Below are positions 29,115-37,378 of a stretch of 64,000 nucleotides of DNA, in pieces. Location: NCBI RefSeq assembly GCF_900496975.1, contig NZ_UFQC01000002.1, positions 62,001-126,000 on the forward strand, in the 5' to 3' direction. The position numbers and the translations under genes are program-made. Every line of letters starts with the position of its first letter. Positions within the stretch are counted from its first letter, which is position 1. This DNA is from Achromobacter veterisilvae (GTDB lineage Bacteria > Pseudomonadota > Gammaproteobacteria > Burkholderiales > Burkholderiaceae_B). The notes under the pieces are model-generated. The model did no database searches and was not told where the DNA came from. It was given only the letters and a program-made list of their open reading frames with translations.

Positions 29115-30749
29115 GTGAGCACCACGGTCCATCAGGCATTCCGCGACACCGCGGCCCGCCACGGCGCCCAGCCGTTTCTCTGCATCCTGCGGGAAACGGC
29201 GCAGGCCTACGGCATCGCCGCCGGCGAACTGGGCTACGCCCAGGCCGCCGCCGCCATCGAAACGCTGCGCGCCGCCTACGCCCGGGCCGGCTATGGGCAC
29301 GGCCACCGCGCCGGGCTGCTGCTGGAGAACCGCCCCGCTTTCTTCCTGCACTGGTTCGCGCTGAACGCGCTGGGCGTGTCCGTGGTGCCGATCAATCCCG
29401 ACCTGCGGGCGGCTGAACTCGAATACCTGACGGGACACTCCGAGATCGCGCTGGCGGTGGCCCTGCCCGAACGCCATGGCGATCTGCTCGCGGCGGCCGG
29501 ACGCGCCGGCCGGGAACTGCGCGTGATGGGCCCGGACGACGCGCCTCCGCCGGCGCCCTTCGCCGCGCCGCTGGCGGGGACCGAGCCCGGCGAACTGACC
29601 GAATGCGCGCTGCTCTATACGTCCGGCACCACGGGCCGGCCCAAGGGCTGCATCCTGCCCAACCGCTATTTCCTGCACGCGGGCGGCTGGTACGCGCGCA
29701 TCGGCGGCCTGGCCGCCCTGCGCCCCGGCCAGGAACGCATGCTGACGCCGCTGCCGCTGGTCCACATGAACGCCATGGCCTACTCGGCCATGGCCATGGT
29801 GCTGACGGGCGGCTGCCTGATCCCGCTGGACCGCTTCCACCCCAGGACCTGGTGGGACAGCGTGCGCGACTCCGGCGCCACGGTGCTGCACTACCTGGGC
29901 GTCATGCCCGCCATCCTGATGAAGGCCGAGCCGTCGGCGCAGGACCTCCAGCCCGCCATCCGCTTCGGCTTCGGCGCGGGCGTGGACCGCAAGCTGCACC
30001 AGCCCTTCGAAGCGCGCTTCGGCTTCCCGCTGCTGGAAGCCTGGGCCATGACCGAGACCGGCGCGGGCGCCGTCGTCATCGCCAACCAGGAACCCCGCCA
30101 CATCGGCAGCAGTTGCTTCGGGCGCGAAGAGGACGACGTGCTGGTGCGCATCGTCACCGACGCGGGCGCGGAGGCCGCCGCCGGCGAGCCGGGCGAACTG
30201 CTGGTGCGCCATGCCGGCGACGACCCGCGCTACGGCTTCTTCGCCGGCTACCTCAAGGACGAGGAGGCCACCGCGCAGGCCTGGGAAGGCGGCTGGTTCC
30301 ATACCGGCGACATCGTGCGCCGCGAAGCCGACGGCGCGCTGCGCTTCGTGGACCGCAAGAAGAACGTGATCCGCCGAAGCGGCGAGAACATCTCGGCGGT
30401 CGAAGTGGAAAGCGTGCTGATGCAGCACCCGCGGGTGAAGGCGGTGGCGGTGGCCGCCGTGCCCGACCCCGTCCGCGGCGACGAGGTGCTGGCCTGCGTG
30501 GTGCCTGAACGGCTGCCGGCCACCGACGCCGAGATGGCCGAGGCCGCGCGCAGCATCGTGCAATGGAGCCTGGAACAACTGGCCTACTACAAGGCCCCCG
30601 GCTACGTGGCCTTCGTGGACAGCCTGCCGCTCACCACCACCAACAAGATCCAGCGCGGCGAAATGAAGGCGCTGGCGCCCACGCTGCCCGGCACCGCCCG
30701 CTGCGTGGATACCGGCCACATGAAGAAACGCCAGGAGCCCGCGCGATGA
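29115..30749 (+). CDS. Acyl/aryl-CoA ligase (AMP-binding, ANL superfamily)
   Basis: 544 residues. Activates a carboxylic acid to its CoA thioester through an acyl-adenylate. The P-loop is LLYTSGTTGRPKGC, the A5 region WAMTETGA, the hinge FVDRKKNVIRRSGENIS and the A10 catalytic Lys is in LTTTNKIQRGEMK. The start is GTG at 29115 with GGAG 8 bases upstream. Together with the oxidoreductase it gives two routes to CoA esters: 2-oxoacids through IorAB and free acids through this ligase. The thiolase-like gene overlaps its stop. Confidence 0.92.
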   Translation: MSTTVHQAFRDTAARHGAQPFLCILRETAQAYGIAAGELGYAQAAAAIETLRAAYARAGYGHGHRAGLLLENRPAFFLHWFALNALGVSVVPINPDLRAAELEYLTGHSEIALAVALPERHGDLLAAAGRAGRELRVMGPDDAPPPAPFAAPLAGTEPGELTECALLYTSGTTGRPKGCILPNRYFLHAGGWYARIGGLAALRPGQERMLTPLPLVHMNAMAYSAMAMVLTGGCLIPLDRFHPRTWWDSVRDSGATVLHYLGVMPAILMKAEPSAQDLQPAIRFGFGAGVDRKLHQPFEARFGFPLLEAWAMTETGAGAVVIANQEPRHIGSSCFGREEDDVLVRIVTDAGAEAAAGEPGELLVRHAGDDPRYGFFAGYLKDEEATAQAWEGGWFHTGDIVRREADGALRFVDRKKNVIRRSGENISAVEVESVLMQHPRVKAVAVAAVPDPVRGDEVLACVVPERLPATDAEMAEAARSIVQWSLEQLAYYKAPGYVAFVDSLPLTTTNKIQRGEMKALAPTLPGTARCVDTGHMKKRQEPAR

Positions 30750-31915
30750 GCCGCCGAGGCTATGACGGCGTGGTGGCGGCCCTGCCCGTCACCATCCCGT
30801 ACGAACGCTATTCCACGCACGCCGCACACTGGTGGCTGGGCCGGGCGCTGGGCGCGCTGATCCGCCAGGCGGGCATCGCCAAGACCGAGGTGGACGGGCT
30901 GTGCGTGTCCAGTTTCACCCTGGCGCCCGACACCGCCGTCGGCCTGGTGCAGCACCTGGGCATGAGCCCGCGCTGGCTGGACCACATCCCCATGGGCGGC
31001 GCCAGCGGCGTGGCGGCCCTGCGCCGCGCCGCCCGCGCCGTGCAGGCCGGGGACGCGGACATCGTGGCCTGCATCGCGGGCGACACCAACCACGTGGACT
31101 CGTTCCGCAACACGGTCAGCCAGTTCTCGCGCTTCGCGCAGGACGCGGTTTATCCGTACGGCGCGGGCGGCCCCAACGCCAGCTTCGCGCTCCTGACCGC
31201 GAACTACATGCGCGCCACCGGCGCCACGCGCGAGGACTTCGGCAAGCTCTGCGTGGCGCAGCGCGACAACGCCCTGCGGTATCCGCACGCGCTGATGAAA
31301 AAGCCGCTGACACTGGCCCAGTACCTGGACGCCCGCGTCATCACCGACCCGATCCACCTGTTCGACTGCGTGATGCCCTGCGCGGGCGCCGACGCCTTCC
31401 TGGTCATGGGCGAAGACCGCGCGCGCGCGCTGAATCTGCCCTACGCCCGCATCCTGTCCACCATCGAGCGCCACAACGCCTGGACCGAAGATCCCATCCA
31501 GACGCGCGGCGGCTGGACCATGGACGTGGACGAGCTGTACGGCCTGGCCGGCGCCCGGCCCGCCGACATGGACTTCCTGCAGGCCTACGACGACTACCCC
31601 GTCATCAACCTGATGCAGATGGAAGACCTGGGCTTCTGCGCGAAAGGCGCGGCGCCCGATTTCGTGCGCGCCAATACGTTCACCGTGGACGGAAGCTTCC
31701 CGTTCAACACCAACGGCGGCCAGTTGTCGGTCGGCCAGGCGGGCGCGGCCGGCGGCTACCTGGGGCTGGTCGAGGCGCTGCGCCAATTGACCGGCACGGC
31801 GGGGGGCACGCAGGTGGCCGATGCCCGCGTCGGCATGGTCAGCGGCTTCGGCATGATCAATTACGACCGCGGGCTGTGCACCGCCGCGGCCATCCTGGCA
31901 AGGAGCGACGCATGA
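30746..31915 (+). CDS. Thiolase-like protein without catalytic Cys/His (possible SCP2/Ltp2-type aldolase)
   Basis: 389 residues with the thiolase fold. The nucleophilic Cys position is absent: the loop reads MGGASGVAALRRA (about 83-95). The GHP histidine is replaced in NGGQLSVGQAGAAGG, where Gln331 stands at that place. The late Cys is kept as Cys378 (RGLCTAA). Tyrosines in QAYDDYPVINL (281/284) sit near where steroid side-chain aldolases of the Ltp2 type use tyrosine. Those aldolases need a DUF35 partner, and the next gene starts with a DUF35 domain and overlaps this stop. A retro-aldol or lyase role on a CoA ester is more likely than Claisen thiolysis, but that is inference. Confidence 0.85.
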   Translation: MSRRGYDGVVAALPVTIPYERYSTHAAHWWLGRALGALIRQAGIAKTEVDGLCVSSFTLAPDTAVGLVQHLGMSPRWLDHIPMGGASGVAALRRAARAVQAGDADIVACIAGDTNHVDSFRNTVSQFSRFAQDAVYPYGAGGPNASFALLTANYMRATGATREDFGKLCVAQRDNALRYPHALMKKPLTLAQYLDARVITDPIHLFDCVMPCAGADAFLVMGEDRARALNLPYARILSTIERHNAWTEDPIQTRGGWTMDVDELYGLAGARPADMDFLQAYDDYPVINLMQMEDLGFCAKGAAPDFVRANTFTVDGSFPFNTNGGQLSVGQAGAAGGYLGLVEALRQLTGTAGGTQVADARVGMVSGFGMINYDRGLCTAAAILARSDA

Positions 31916-33159
31916 CCGAACCCCTGGCCAAGCCACCCCGCAAGAATCCCGTCGCCCGCACCCGCCAGCCCACCCTGCCGCCCGGTTCGCGCAGCCGCGG
32001 CGCGCTGGGACTGACCGCCGCCGCCGCCGAGGGGCGCTTCGATCTGCAGACCTGCGCCGACTGCGGCGCGGTGCAGTATCCGCCGCGCGAAGTCTGCGGC
32101 CACTGCCTGTCCGAACGCCTGCCCTGGCGCCCGGCCGACCCGAACGGCGTGCTGCTGGTCAGCACCACCCTGCATCACAGCAACGATCTGTACTTCCGCG
32201 AACGCCTGCCGTGGCGCGTGGGCACGGTGCGCATGGACGCCGGCCCCAGCGTCGTGGCCCACGTTCACCAGGACTGCGCCGACGGCGCCCGCGTGCGGCT
32301 GGCGCTGAAGCTGGACCGCAGCGGCCAGGCCGTGATGATCGCCCTGCCCGAAAGGAATACCCCGAACATGGAAGACGACAAAACCTTGCGCGAAACCTCC
32401 TGCGACCCGAAGTTCCGGCGCGCGCTCGTCACCGACGGCAAGTCGGCGGTCGGCCTGGCGGTGGCGCGCGCCCTGCTCGACGCGGGCAGCCCCAAGGTGT
32501 TCCTGGGCGATCCCCAGGCCTGGCGGCGCGACGCCGCGTTCGACGCGCTGGCGGCCGATCCGCGGGTAGAGGCGGTGAACCTGGACGTGACCGACACCGA
32601 CTCGGTCGAGCGGGTCGCGGCCTCGATCGGCGGCAAGGTCGAGATCCTGGTGAACACCGCCGACCAGGAGCGCGAAGGCGGCCTGTTGAACCGCAAGGAC
32701 GTGAACACGGCGCGCGACGCCATGGACGTGAACGTGCTGGGCCTGATGCGCCTGGCGCAATGCTTCGGGCCGGCGCTGTGCGGCCGCGCCGCGGATGGCG
32801 TGAACAGCGCCGCGGCCTGGGTCAACGTGCTGTCCATCTACGCCCACATGAACCTGCCGTCGCGCGGCATGTGGTCGGCCTCGAAGGCGGCCGCGCTGTC
32901 CCTGGCGCAATGCCTGCGCGCCGAGCTGCGCGGCGCGGGCGTGCGGGTGGTGAACGTGTTTCCTGGCCCGGTCGACCATGAATGGGAACAACGCACCCCG
33001 CCGCCGCGCGTGGCGCCGGCCGCGATCGCCGCCGCCATCGTGCGCGCCTTGAAGGACGGCACCGAAGATGTCTACGTGGGCGACGTGGCGCAGGAATTCC
33101 GCGCGCGCCTGGCGGAAAACCCGAAGGGACTGGAACGGGAGCTGGGCGCCGGTATTTGA
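31912..33159 (+). CDS. DUF35 OB-fold/zinc-ribbon protein fused to a degenerate short-chain dehydrogenase
   Basis: 415 residues. Residues 1-150 are a DUF35/ChsH2-type acyl-CoA-binding domain with zinc ribbon Cys48, Cys51, Cys62 and Cys65 (CADCGAVQYPPREVCGHC). Residues about 168-400 are an SDR-like Rossmann domain (ALVTDGKSAVGLAVARALL). The SDR part looks inactive or specialised: the TGxxxGxG loop is TDGKSAVG, and the catalytic Tyr of YxxxK is Trp (MWSASKAA), although the Lys is present. ATGA overlap with the thiolase-like gene suggests a complex. The frame is continuous, with no frameshift at the domain join near 32365. Last gene before repeat block B. Confidence 0.85.
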   Translation: MTEPLAKPPRKNPVARTRQPTLPPGSRSRGALGLTAAAAEGRFDLQTCADCGAVQYPPREVCGHCLSERLPWRPADPNGVLLVSTTLHHSNDLYFRERLPWRVGTVRMDAGPSVVAHVHQDCADGARVRLALKLDRSGQAVMIALPERNTPNMEDDKTLRETSCDPKFRRALVTDGKSAVGLAVARALLDAGSPKVFLGDPQAWRRDAAFDALAADPRVEAVNLDVTDTDSVERVAASIGGKVEILVNTADQEREGGLLNRKDVNTARDAMDVNVLGLMRLAQCFGPALCGRAADGVNSAAAWVNVLSIYAHMNLPSRGMWSASKAAALSLAQCLRAELRGAGVRVVNVFPGPVDHEWEQRTPPPRVAPAAIAAAIVRALKDGTEDVYVGDVAQEFRARLAENPKGLERELGAGI

Positions 33160-33173
33160 CATCCCTAGTTCCC

Positions 33174-33286
33174 AGGTGTCTGACACCCTTGATACGCCGC
33201 GGCAAGCGGAATCGCGCCCCAGGTGTCTGACACCCTTGATACGCCGCGGCAGGCGGACATCCCTCTCCCGAGGGTGTCAGACACCT
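33174..33286. repeat. Palindrome array B: three copies inside the catabolic island
   Basis: Copies at 33174, 33221 and 33272, spaced 47 and 51 bases. The first two are each followed by TTGATACGCCGCGGCA, and the third is in the opposite orientation. The array fills the 174-bp gap between the DUF35-SDR fusion and the cyclase gene, so it splits what would otherwise be one operon. Confidence 0.95.
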
Positions 33287-33333
33287 TCCGTACCACGCCA
33301 ACGCGACCTTAACGAACAACGAGGAACGACAGC

Positions 33334-34119
33334 ATGAGCCAGAACATTCTTGCCCAATTCATGACCGAGCTGGTGTCGGGACGCATCCGCCTGGTGGACC
33401 TGACCGAGACGCTGACGCCGGAATTCCCCACCATCGTGCTGCCGCCGGAGTTCGGCCAGGCCTGGCCGTTCCGCATCGAGGAAATCTCGCGCTACGACGA
33501 GCGCGGCCCCGGCTGGTACTGGAACAACTTCTCGTGTTCCGAGCACACCGGCACCCACTTCGACGCGCCGGCCCACTGGATCACGGGCAAGGACCAGCCC
33601 GACAACACCGTCGACACCATCCCGATCGACGCGTTCATCGCCGGCGCCTGCGTCATCGACTGCTCGGCCGAAGCGCGCGACAACCCGGACTTCCTGCTGA
33701 CCATCGACTTCGTGCGGAAATGGGAAGAGCGCCACGGCCGCATCCCCGCCCGTTCCTGGGTGCTGATGCGCACCGACTGGTCCAAGCGCGCCAAGCCCGC
33801 CGAGTACCTGAACATGCAGGAAGACGGCGCGCACTCGCCCGGCCCGGACGCCGAGGTGGTGCCCTGGCTGGTCAAGGAGCGCGACGTCCACGGCTTCGGC
33901 ACCGAATCGGTCGGCACCGACGCGGGCCAGGCGCAGCACCTGGATCCGCCCTACCCCTGCCATTACTACATGCACGGCAACAACCGCTACGGCCTGCAAT
34001 GCCTGACCAATCTGGACCAGTTGCCGCCCACGGGCGCCGTGATCTTCTCGGCGCCGCTCAAGATCCGCAGCGGCTCGGGCAGCCCCCTGCGCGTGCTCGC
34101 GCTGGCGCCCAAGGCCTGA
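33334..34119 (+). CDS. Cyclase-family metal hydrolase (kynurenine formamidase/isatin hydrolase-like)
   Basis: 261 residues. The metal-binding signature is SEHTGTHFDAPAHW (about 67-80), that of the PF04199 family, which includes KynB-type formamidases and manganese isatin hydrolases. VDLTETLTPEFPTI opens the protein as usual. In an indole-acid pathway such an enzyme would open an N-formyl or isatin-type ring product of the dioxygenase. The exact reaction cannot be read from the sequence. It begins a second cluster after repeat block B, with the SDR gene 22 bp behind. Confidence 0.88.
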   Translation: MSQNILAQFMTELVSGRIRLVDLTETLTPEFPTIVLPPEFGQAWPFRIEEISRYDERGPGWYWNNFSCSEHTGTHFDAPAHWITGKDQPDNTVDTIPIDAFIAGACVIDCSAEARDNPDFLLTIDFVRKWEERHGRIPARSWVLMRTDWSKRAKPAEYLNMQEDGAHSPGPDAEVVPWLVKERDVHGFGTESVGTDAGQAQHLDPPYPCHYYMHGNNRYGLQCLTNLDQLPPTGAVIFSAPLKIRSGSGSPLRVLALAPKA

Positions 34120-34141
34120 ACAACGACAAACAGGGGAAACC

Positions 34142-34870
34142 ATGACGCAAACCCACGTCGCCCTCGTGACCGGCGGCAGCGCCGGCATCGGCGCCGAAAT
34201 CTGCCGCAGCATGCTGGACGCCGGCTACGAAGTGATCTCGATGGCGCGCCGCGCCGCCGACTTCAGCCATCCGCGCCTGCACAACATCCAGGTGGACCTG
34301 CTGGACGCCGAGGCCACCGCGCAGGCGGGCGCCGAGGCCGCGGCGGAGTTTCCCATCAGCCACGTGATCCACAACGCCGGCGTCATCTGGCCCAATCTGC
34401 TGCCGCAGGTCACGCAGGAAGAACTGCACGGCCTGACGCAGATCCACCTGGGCGCGGCCATCAGCCTGGTGCAGGCCGCCCTGCCGGGCATGCAGGAACG
34501 CCGGTTCGGCCGCATCGTGCTGATGTCGTCGCGCGGCGCGCTGGGCCTGCCCACGCGCACCGCCTATTCGGCCACCAAGGCCGGCATGGTGGGCATGGCG
34601 CGCACCTGGTCGCTGGAACTTGCGCCGCACGGCATCACCGTCAACGTGGTGGCGCCGGGCCCGATCCAGACGGACATGTTCTACGAAGTGATCGAGCCCG
34701 GCAGCGAACGCGAGAAGCAACTGGCCGCGGGCATCCCGGTCAAGCGCCTGGGCCGTTCGGACGACGTGGCGCGCGCGGTCATGTTCTTTTCGGATCCGGC
34801 CAACAGCTTCGTCACCGGACAGACGCTGTTCGTCTGCGGCGGCGCGAGCGTCAGTTCCATCACCATCTGA
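34142..34870 (+). CDS. Short-chain dehydrogenase/reductase (FabG-like, classical SDR)
   Basis: 242 residues with all classical motifs: TGGSAGIG for NAD(P), NAG in VIHNAGV, the catalytic Ser in LMSSRGA and YSATKAG. It ends in FVTGQTLFVCGGASVSS. This active SDR contrasts with the degenerate SDR domain of the fusion protein upstream. Probably oxidises a hydroxyl or dihydrodiol intermediate of the pathway. It lies 22 bp after the cyclase gene. Confidence 0.92.
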   Translation: MTQTHVALVTGGSAGIGAEICRSMLDAGYEVISMARRAADFSHPRLHNIQVDLLDAEATAQAGAEAAAEFPISHVIHNAGVIWPNLLPQVTQEELHGLTQIHLGAAISLVQAALPGMQERRFGRIVLMSSRGALGLPTRTAYSATKAGMVGMARTWSLELAPHGITVNVVAPGPIQTDMFYEVIEPGSEREKQLAAGIPVKRLGRSDDVARAVMFFSDPANSFVTGQTLFVCGGASVSSITI

Positions 34871-34913
34871 GCCCGCGTCCCGAGGCCGCGCTTCGGGTTT
34901 TGACGGATAGGTA

Positions 34914-34939
34914 AGCACTGCCGCCAGGTCTACAGTGCT
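34914..34939. promoter_or_regulatory. Inverted repeat upstream of the branched-chain-type ABC importer
   Basis: AGCACTG and CAGTGCT form 7-base perfect arms with a 12-base gap, about 105 bp before the binding-protein ATG, in the 173-bp gap after the SDR gene. A TTGACG sits just upstream at 34900. It could be an operator or an RNA hairpin. Confidence 0.3.
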
Positions 34940-35043
34940 GAGCCTGCCCAGAGAAAGTTTAAGCAACAAGTAATTCCAGCAGTTCCTGTTTTCTCCGTGT
35001 TCCAGCCGCACCCCCACCCTGCTCCCTATCCGGAGGTTTTGCC

Positions 35044-36192
35044 ATGCTGTCGAAGAAACTCCCCCTGGCCGCCGCCGCGGTAGCCGCGCTGTTCGCCCTG
35101 CCCGCCCTGGCGCAAGTCAAAGTCGGCGTCGTCACCTCGTCCACCGGCCCCACGGCGCTGGTCGGCATCCCGCAGAAGAACACCGTGCCGCTCCTGCCGA
35201 AGAAGATCGGCGACCTGACCGTGGAATACATCTCGCTGGACGACGCCAGCGATTCCACCAACTCGGTCACGGCCTTCAAGAAACTGATCTCGGAGCAGAA
35301 CGTGGACGCGCTGATCGGCCCGTCGGGTTCGCCCAACGCCATGGGCGTGATCCAGTTCGCGGCCGAGGCCGGCGTGCCGATGCTGGCGCCGGTGGGCACG
35401 GCCGCCGTCGTGCTGCCCATGAACGACCAGAAGAAGTGGGTGTTCAAGACCACCCAGAACGACGACATCATCGCCCGCGCGCTGATCGACCACATGGCCA
35501 AGTCCGGCATCAAGACGGTCGGCTTCATCGGCCTGAACGATCCCTACGGCGAGAACTGGTACAAGGTCTTCTCCGGCCTGGCCGCCGAGAAGGGCATCAA
35601 AATCACCGCCAACGAACGCTATCTGCGCTTCGACAGCTCGGTCACGGGCCAGGCCCTGAAGATCCTGGCCGCCAAGCCGGAAGCCGTGCTGGTCGCCGCC
35701 CCCGGCGCCGCCAGCGTGCTGCCGCAAACGACGCTGTTCGACCAGGGCTACAAGGGCAAGTTCTACCAGACCCACGGCGCGGCCCTGCCCGACTTCCTGA
35801 AACTGGGCGGCAAGAAGGTCGAAGGCACGGTGCTGGCCGCCAGCCTGATGCTGGTGCTGCCGGAAATGCCGGACAGCAATCCGTCCAAGAAGGTCGCGTC
35901 CGACTACATCGCCGCCTACGAAAAGCTCAACGGCTCCAAGCCGGCCACTTTCGGCGCCAACGTCTACGACGCCGGGCTGCTGCTGGAGAAGGCCGTGCCG
36001 CTGGCCGAGAAGGCCGGCAAGCCGGGCACCAAGGAGTTCCGCAACGCGCTGCGCGACGCGCTGGAACAGACCAAGGAGCTGGTGGGCACGCAGGGCGTCT
36101 ACAACATGACGGCCGCCGACCACAGCGGCTTCGACGACCGCGGCCGCGAACTCATCACGGTGAAGGACGGCAACTGGACACTGGTCAAATAA
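35044..36192 (+). CDS. Branched-chain-type ABC importer, periplasmic binding protein (LivJ-like)
   Basis: 382 residues. Signal peptide MLSKKLPLAAAAVAALFALPALA, then a type I periplasmic-binding fold. VKVGVVTSSTGPTALVGIPQKN, LIGPSGSPNAMGVIQFAAEAGVPMLAP and VGFIGLNDPYGENWY are the diagnostic stretches. Aromatic-acid-binding relatives of this family are common beside catabolic genes, so the ligand may be the island's substrate rather than an amino acid. AGG lies 8 bases before the ATG. The permease genes follow after a 145-bp gap. Confidence 0.92.
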   Translation: MLSKKLPLAAAAVAALFALPALAQVKVGVVTSSTGPTALVGIPQKNTVPLLPKKIGDLTVEYISLDDASDSTNSVTAFKKLISEQNVDALIGPSGSPNAMGVIQFAAEAGVPMLAPVGTAAVVLPMNDQKKWVFKTTQNDDIIARALIDHMAKSGIKTVGFIGLNDPYGENWYKVFSGLAAEKGIKITANERYLRFDSSVTGQALKILAAKPEAVLVAAPGAASVLPQTTLFDQGYKGKFYQTHGAALPDFLKLGGKKVEGTVLAASLMLVLPEMPDSNPSKKVASDYIAAYEKLNGSKPATFGANVYDAGLLLEKAVPLAEKAGKPGTKEFRNALRDALEQTKELVGTQGVYNMTAADHSGFDDRGRELITVKDGNWTLVK

Positions 36193-36193
36193 A

Positions 36194-36290
36194 GCCCCCC
36201 CCGAAGCGCTGCGCGCTTCCCCCCCAGGGGGGCATGCCTGCGGACCGGCAGAGCCGGATCCGCGGCATCCCGATGGGGCGGCGCTCATTC
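36194..36290. repeat. GC-rich hairpin repeat between binding-protein and permease genes
   Basis: Starts with eight C residues (36195-36202), then GAAGCGC-TGC-GCGCTTC, then CCCCCCCAGGGGGG, and then a CCGGATCCG palindrome. I recall this C-run/hairpin pattern as a frequent intergenic repeat of Bordetella and related genomes. By position it could tune the ratio of binding protein to permease mRNA. Confidence 0.65.
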
Positions 36291-36337
36291 GGAGATGAGG
36301 TGTTTGCCATGTTTGTCTGTTCTATCCGGAATTCTGC

Positions 36338-37378
36338 ATGAATGCTCAGATTGCCCTGATTCTTGGGCAGGACGGCATCACCAACGGCGCCATCTACGCG
36401 CTGCTGGCCTTGTCCATCCTGCTGGTCTTTACCGTCACCCGCGTGCTGTTCATCCCGCAAGGCGAGTTCGTCGCGTTCGGCGCACTTACCATGGCCGCGC
36501 TCCAGGCCGGCAGGCCGGTGCTGCTGGTGTGGCTGCTGTTCGCCTTCGCGGTGGCCGAGGCCGCCGCCGACCTGATGGCGCGCCGCAAGCGGCCCGGCCG
36601 CAGCCGCGGCCTCTGGCGCATGGCGGCCAAGCTGGCGTATCCGCTGATCCTGGCGGCGCTGTTCTACCGCCTGCCGGTGGCCCAGTTGCCGATGGCGGCG
36701 CAGGCGCTGCTGACGCTGCTGCTGGTCGTGCCGATGGGGCCGCAGTTGTACCGCCTGTTCTACCAGCCCATCGCCTCCGCCTCGACCCTGGTGCTGCTGA
36801 TCGTGTCCATCGCGGTGCACCTGGCGCTGGTCGGCCTGGGGCTGCTCGCCTTCGGCGCGGAGGGCGCCCGCAGCGCGCCGTTCAGCGAGGCCAGCCTCAC
36901 GCTGGGTCCGCTCAACGTGAACAGCCAGGCGCTGTGGGTGGTCGCCGTGTCCGCGCTGCTCATCATCGTGCTCTACCAGTTCTTCGAGCGCTCCATGTAC
37001 GGCAAGGCGCTGCGCGCCGCCGCCTTCAACCGCCTGGGCGCCCGGCTGATGGGCATCTCCCCCGTCTTCGCCGGCAAGGCCACGTTCTTCCTGGCCGCGC
37101 TGATCGGCACGGTGTCGGGCATTCTCATCGCGCCCATCACCACCATGTACTTCGACTCCGGCTTCATGGTCAGCCTGAAGGGCTTCGTGGGCGCCATCAT
37201 CGGCGGCCTGGTGAGCTATCCGCTGGCCGCGGCCGGCGCCGTCCTGGTCGGCCTGATCGAAGCCTTTTCCTCGTTCTGGGCCAGCGCCTATAAAGAAATC
37301 ATCGTGTTCACGCTGATCATCCCCGTACTGCTCTGGCGTTCACTGAAAAGCCACCACGTCGAGGAAGAAGACGAATGA
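36338..37378 (+). CDS. Branched-chain-type ABC importer permease (LivH-like)
   Basis: 346 residues. Starts [24 protein letters not shown] and ends with the EAA-type and membrane segments around [20 protein letters not shown]. An internal segment (about 75-135) with Arg-rich [13 protein letters not shown] and further hydrophobic stretches makes it about 50 residues longer than standard LivH. Its stop overlaps the next gene by ATGA. Confidence 0.92.
   Translation: MNAQIALILGQDGITNGAIYALLALSILLVFTVTRVLFIPQGEFVAFGALTMAALQAGRPVLLVWLLFAFAVAEAAADLMARRKRPGRSRGLWRMAAKLAYPLILAALFYRLPVAQLPMAAQALLTLLLVVPMGPQLYRLFYQPIASASTLVLLIVSIAVHLALVGLGLLAFGAEGARSAPFSEASLTLGPLNVNSQALWVVAVSALLIIVLYQFFERSMYGKALRAAAFNRLGARLMGISPVFAGKATFFLAALIGTVSGILIAPITTMYFDSGFMVSLKGFVGAIIGGLVSYPLAAAGAVLVGLIEAFSSFWASAYKEIIVFTLIIPVLLWRSLKSHHVEEEDE

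Noticed and set aside
32365-32415. Separate DUF35 and SDR genes joined by a sequencing error
   Set aside because: An internal ATG (MEDDKTL) and AAAGG exist, but the frame is continuous with normal codon usage across the joint. I saw no sign of an error, so a fusion is simpler.
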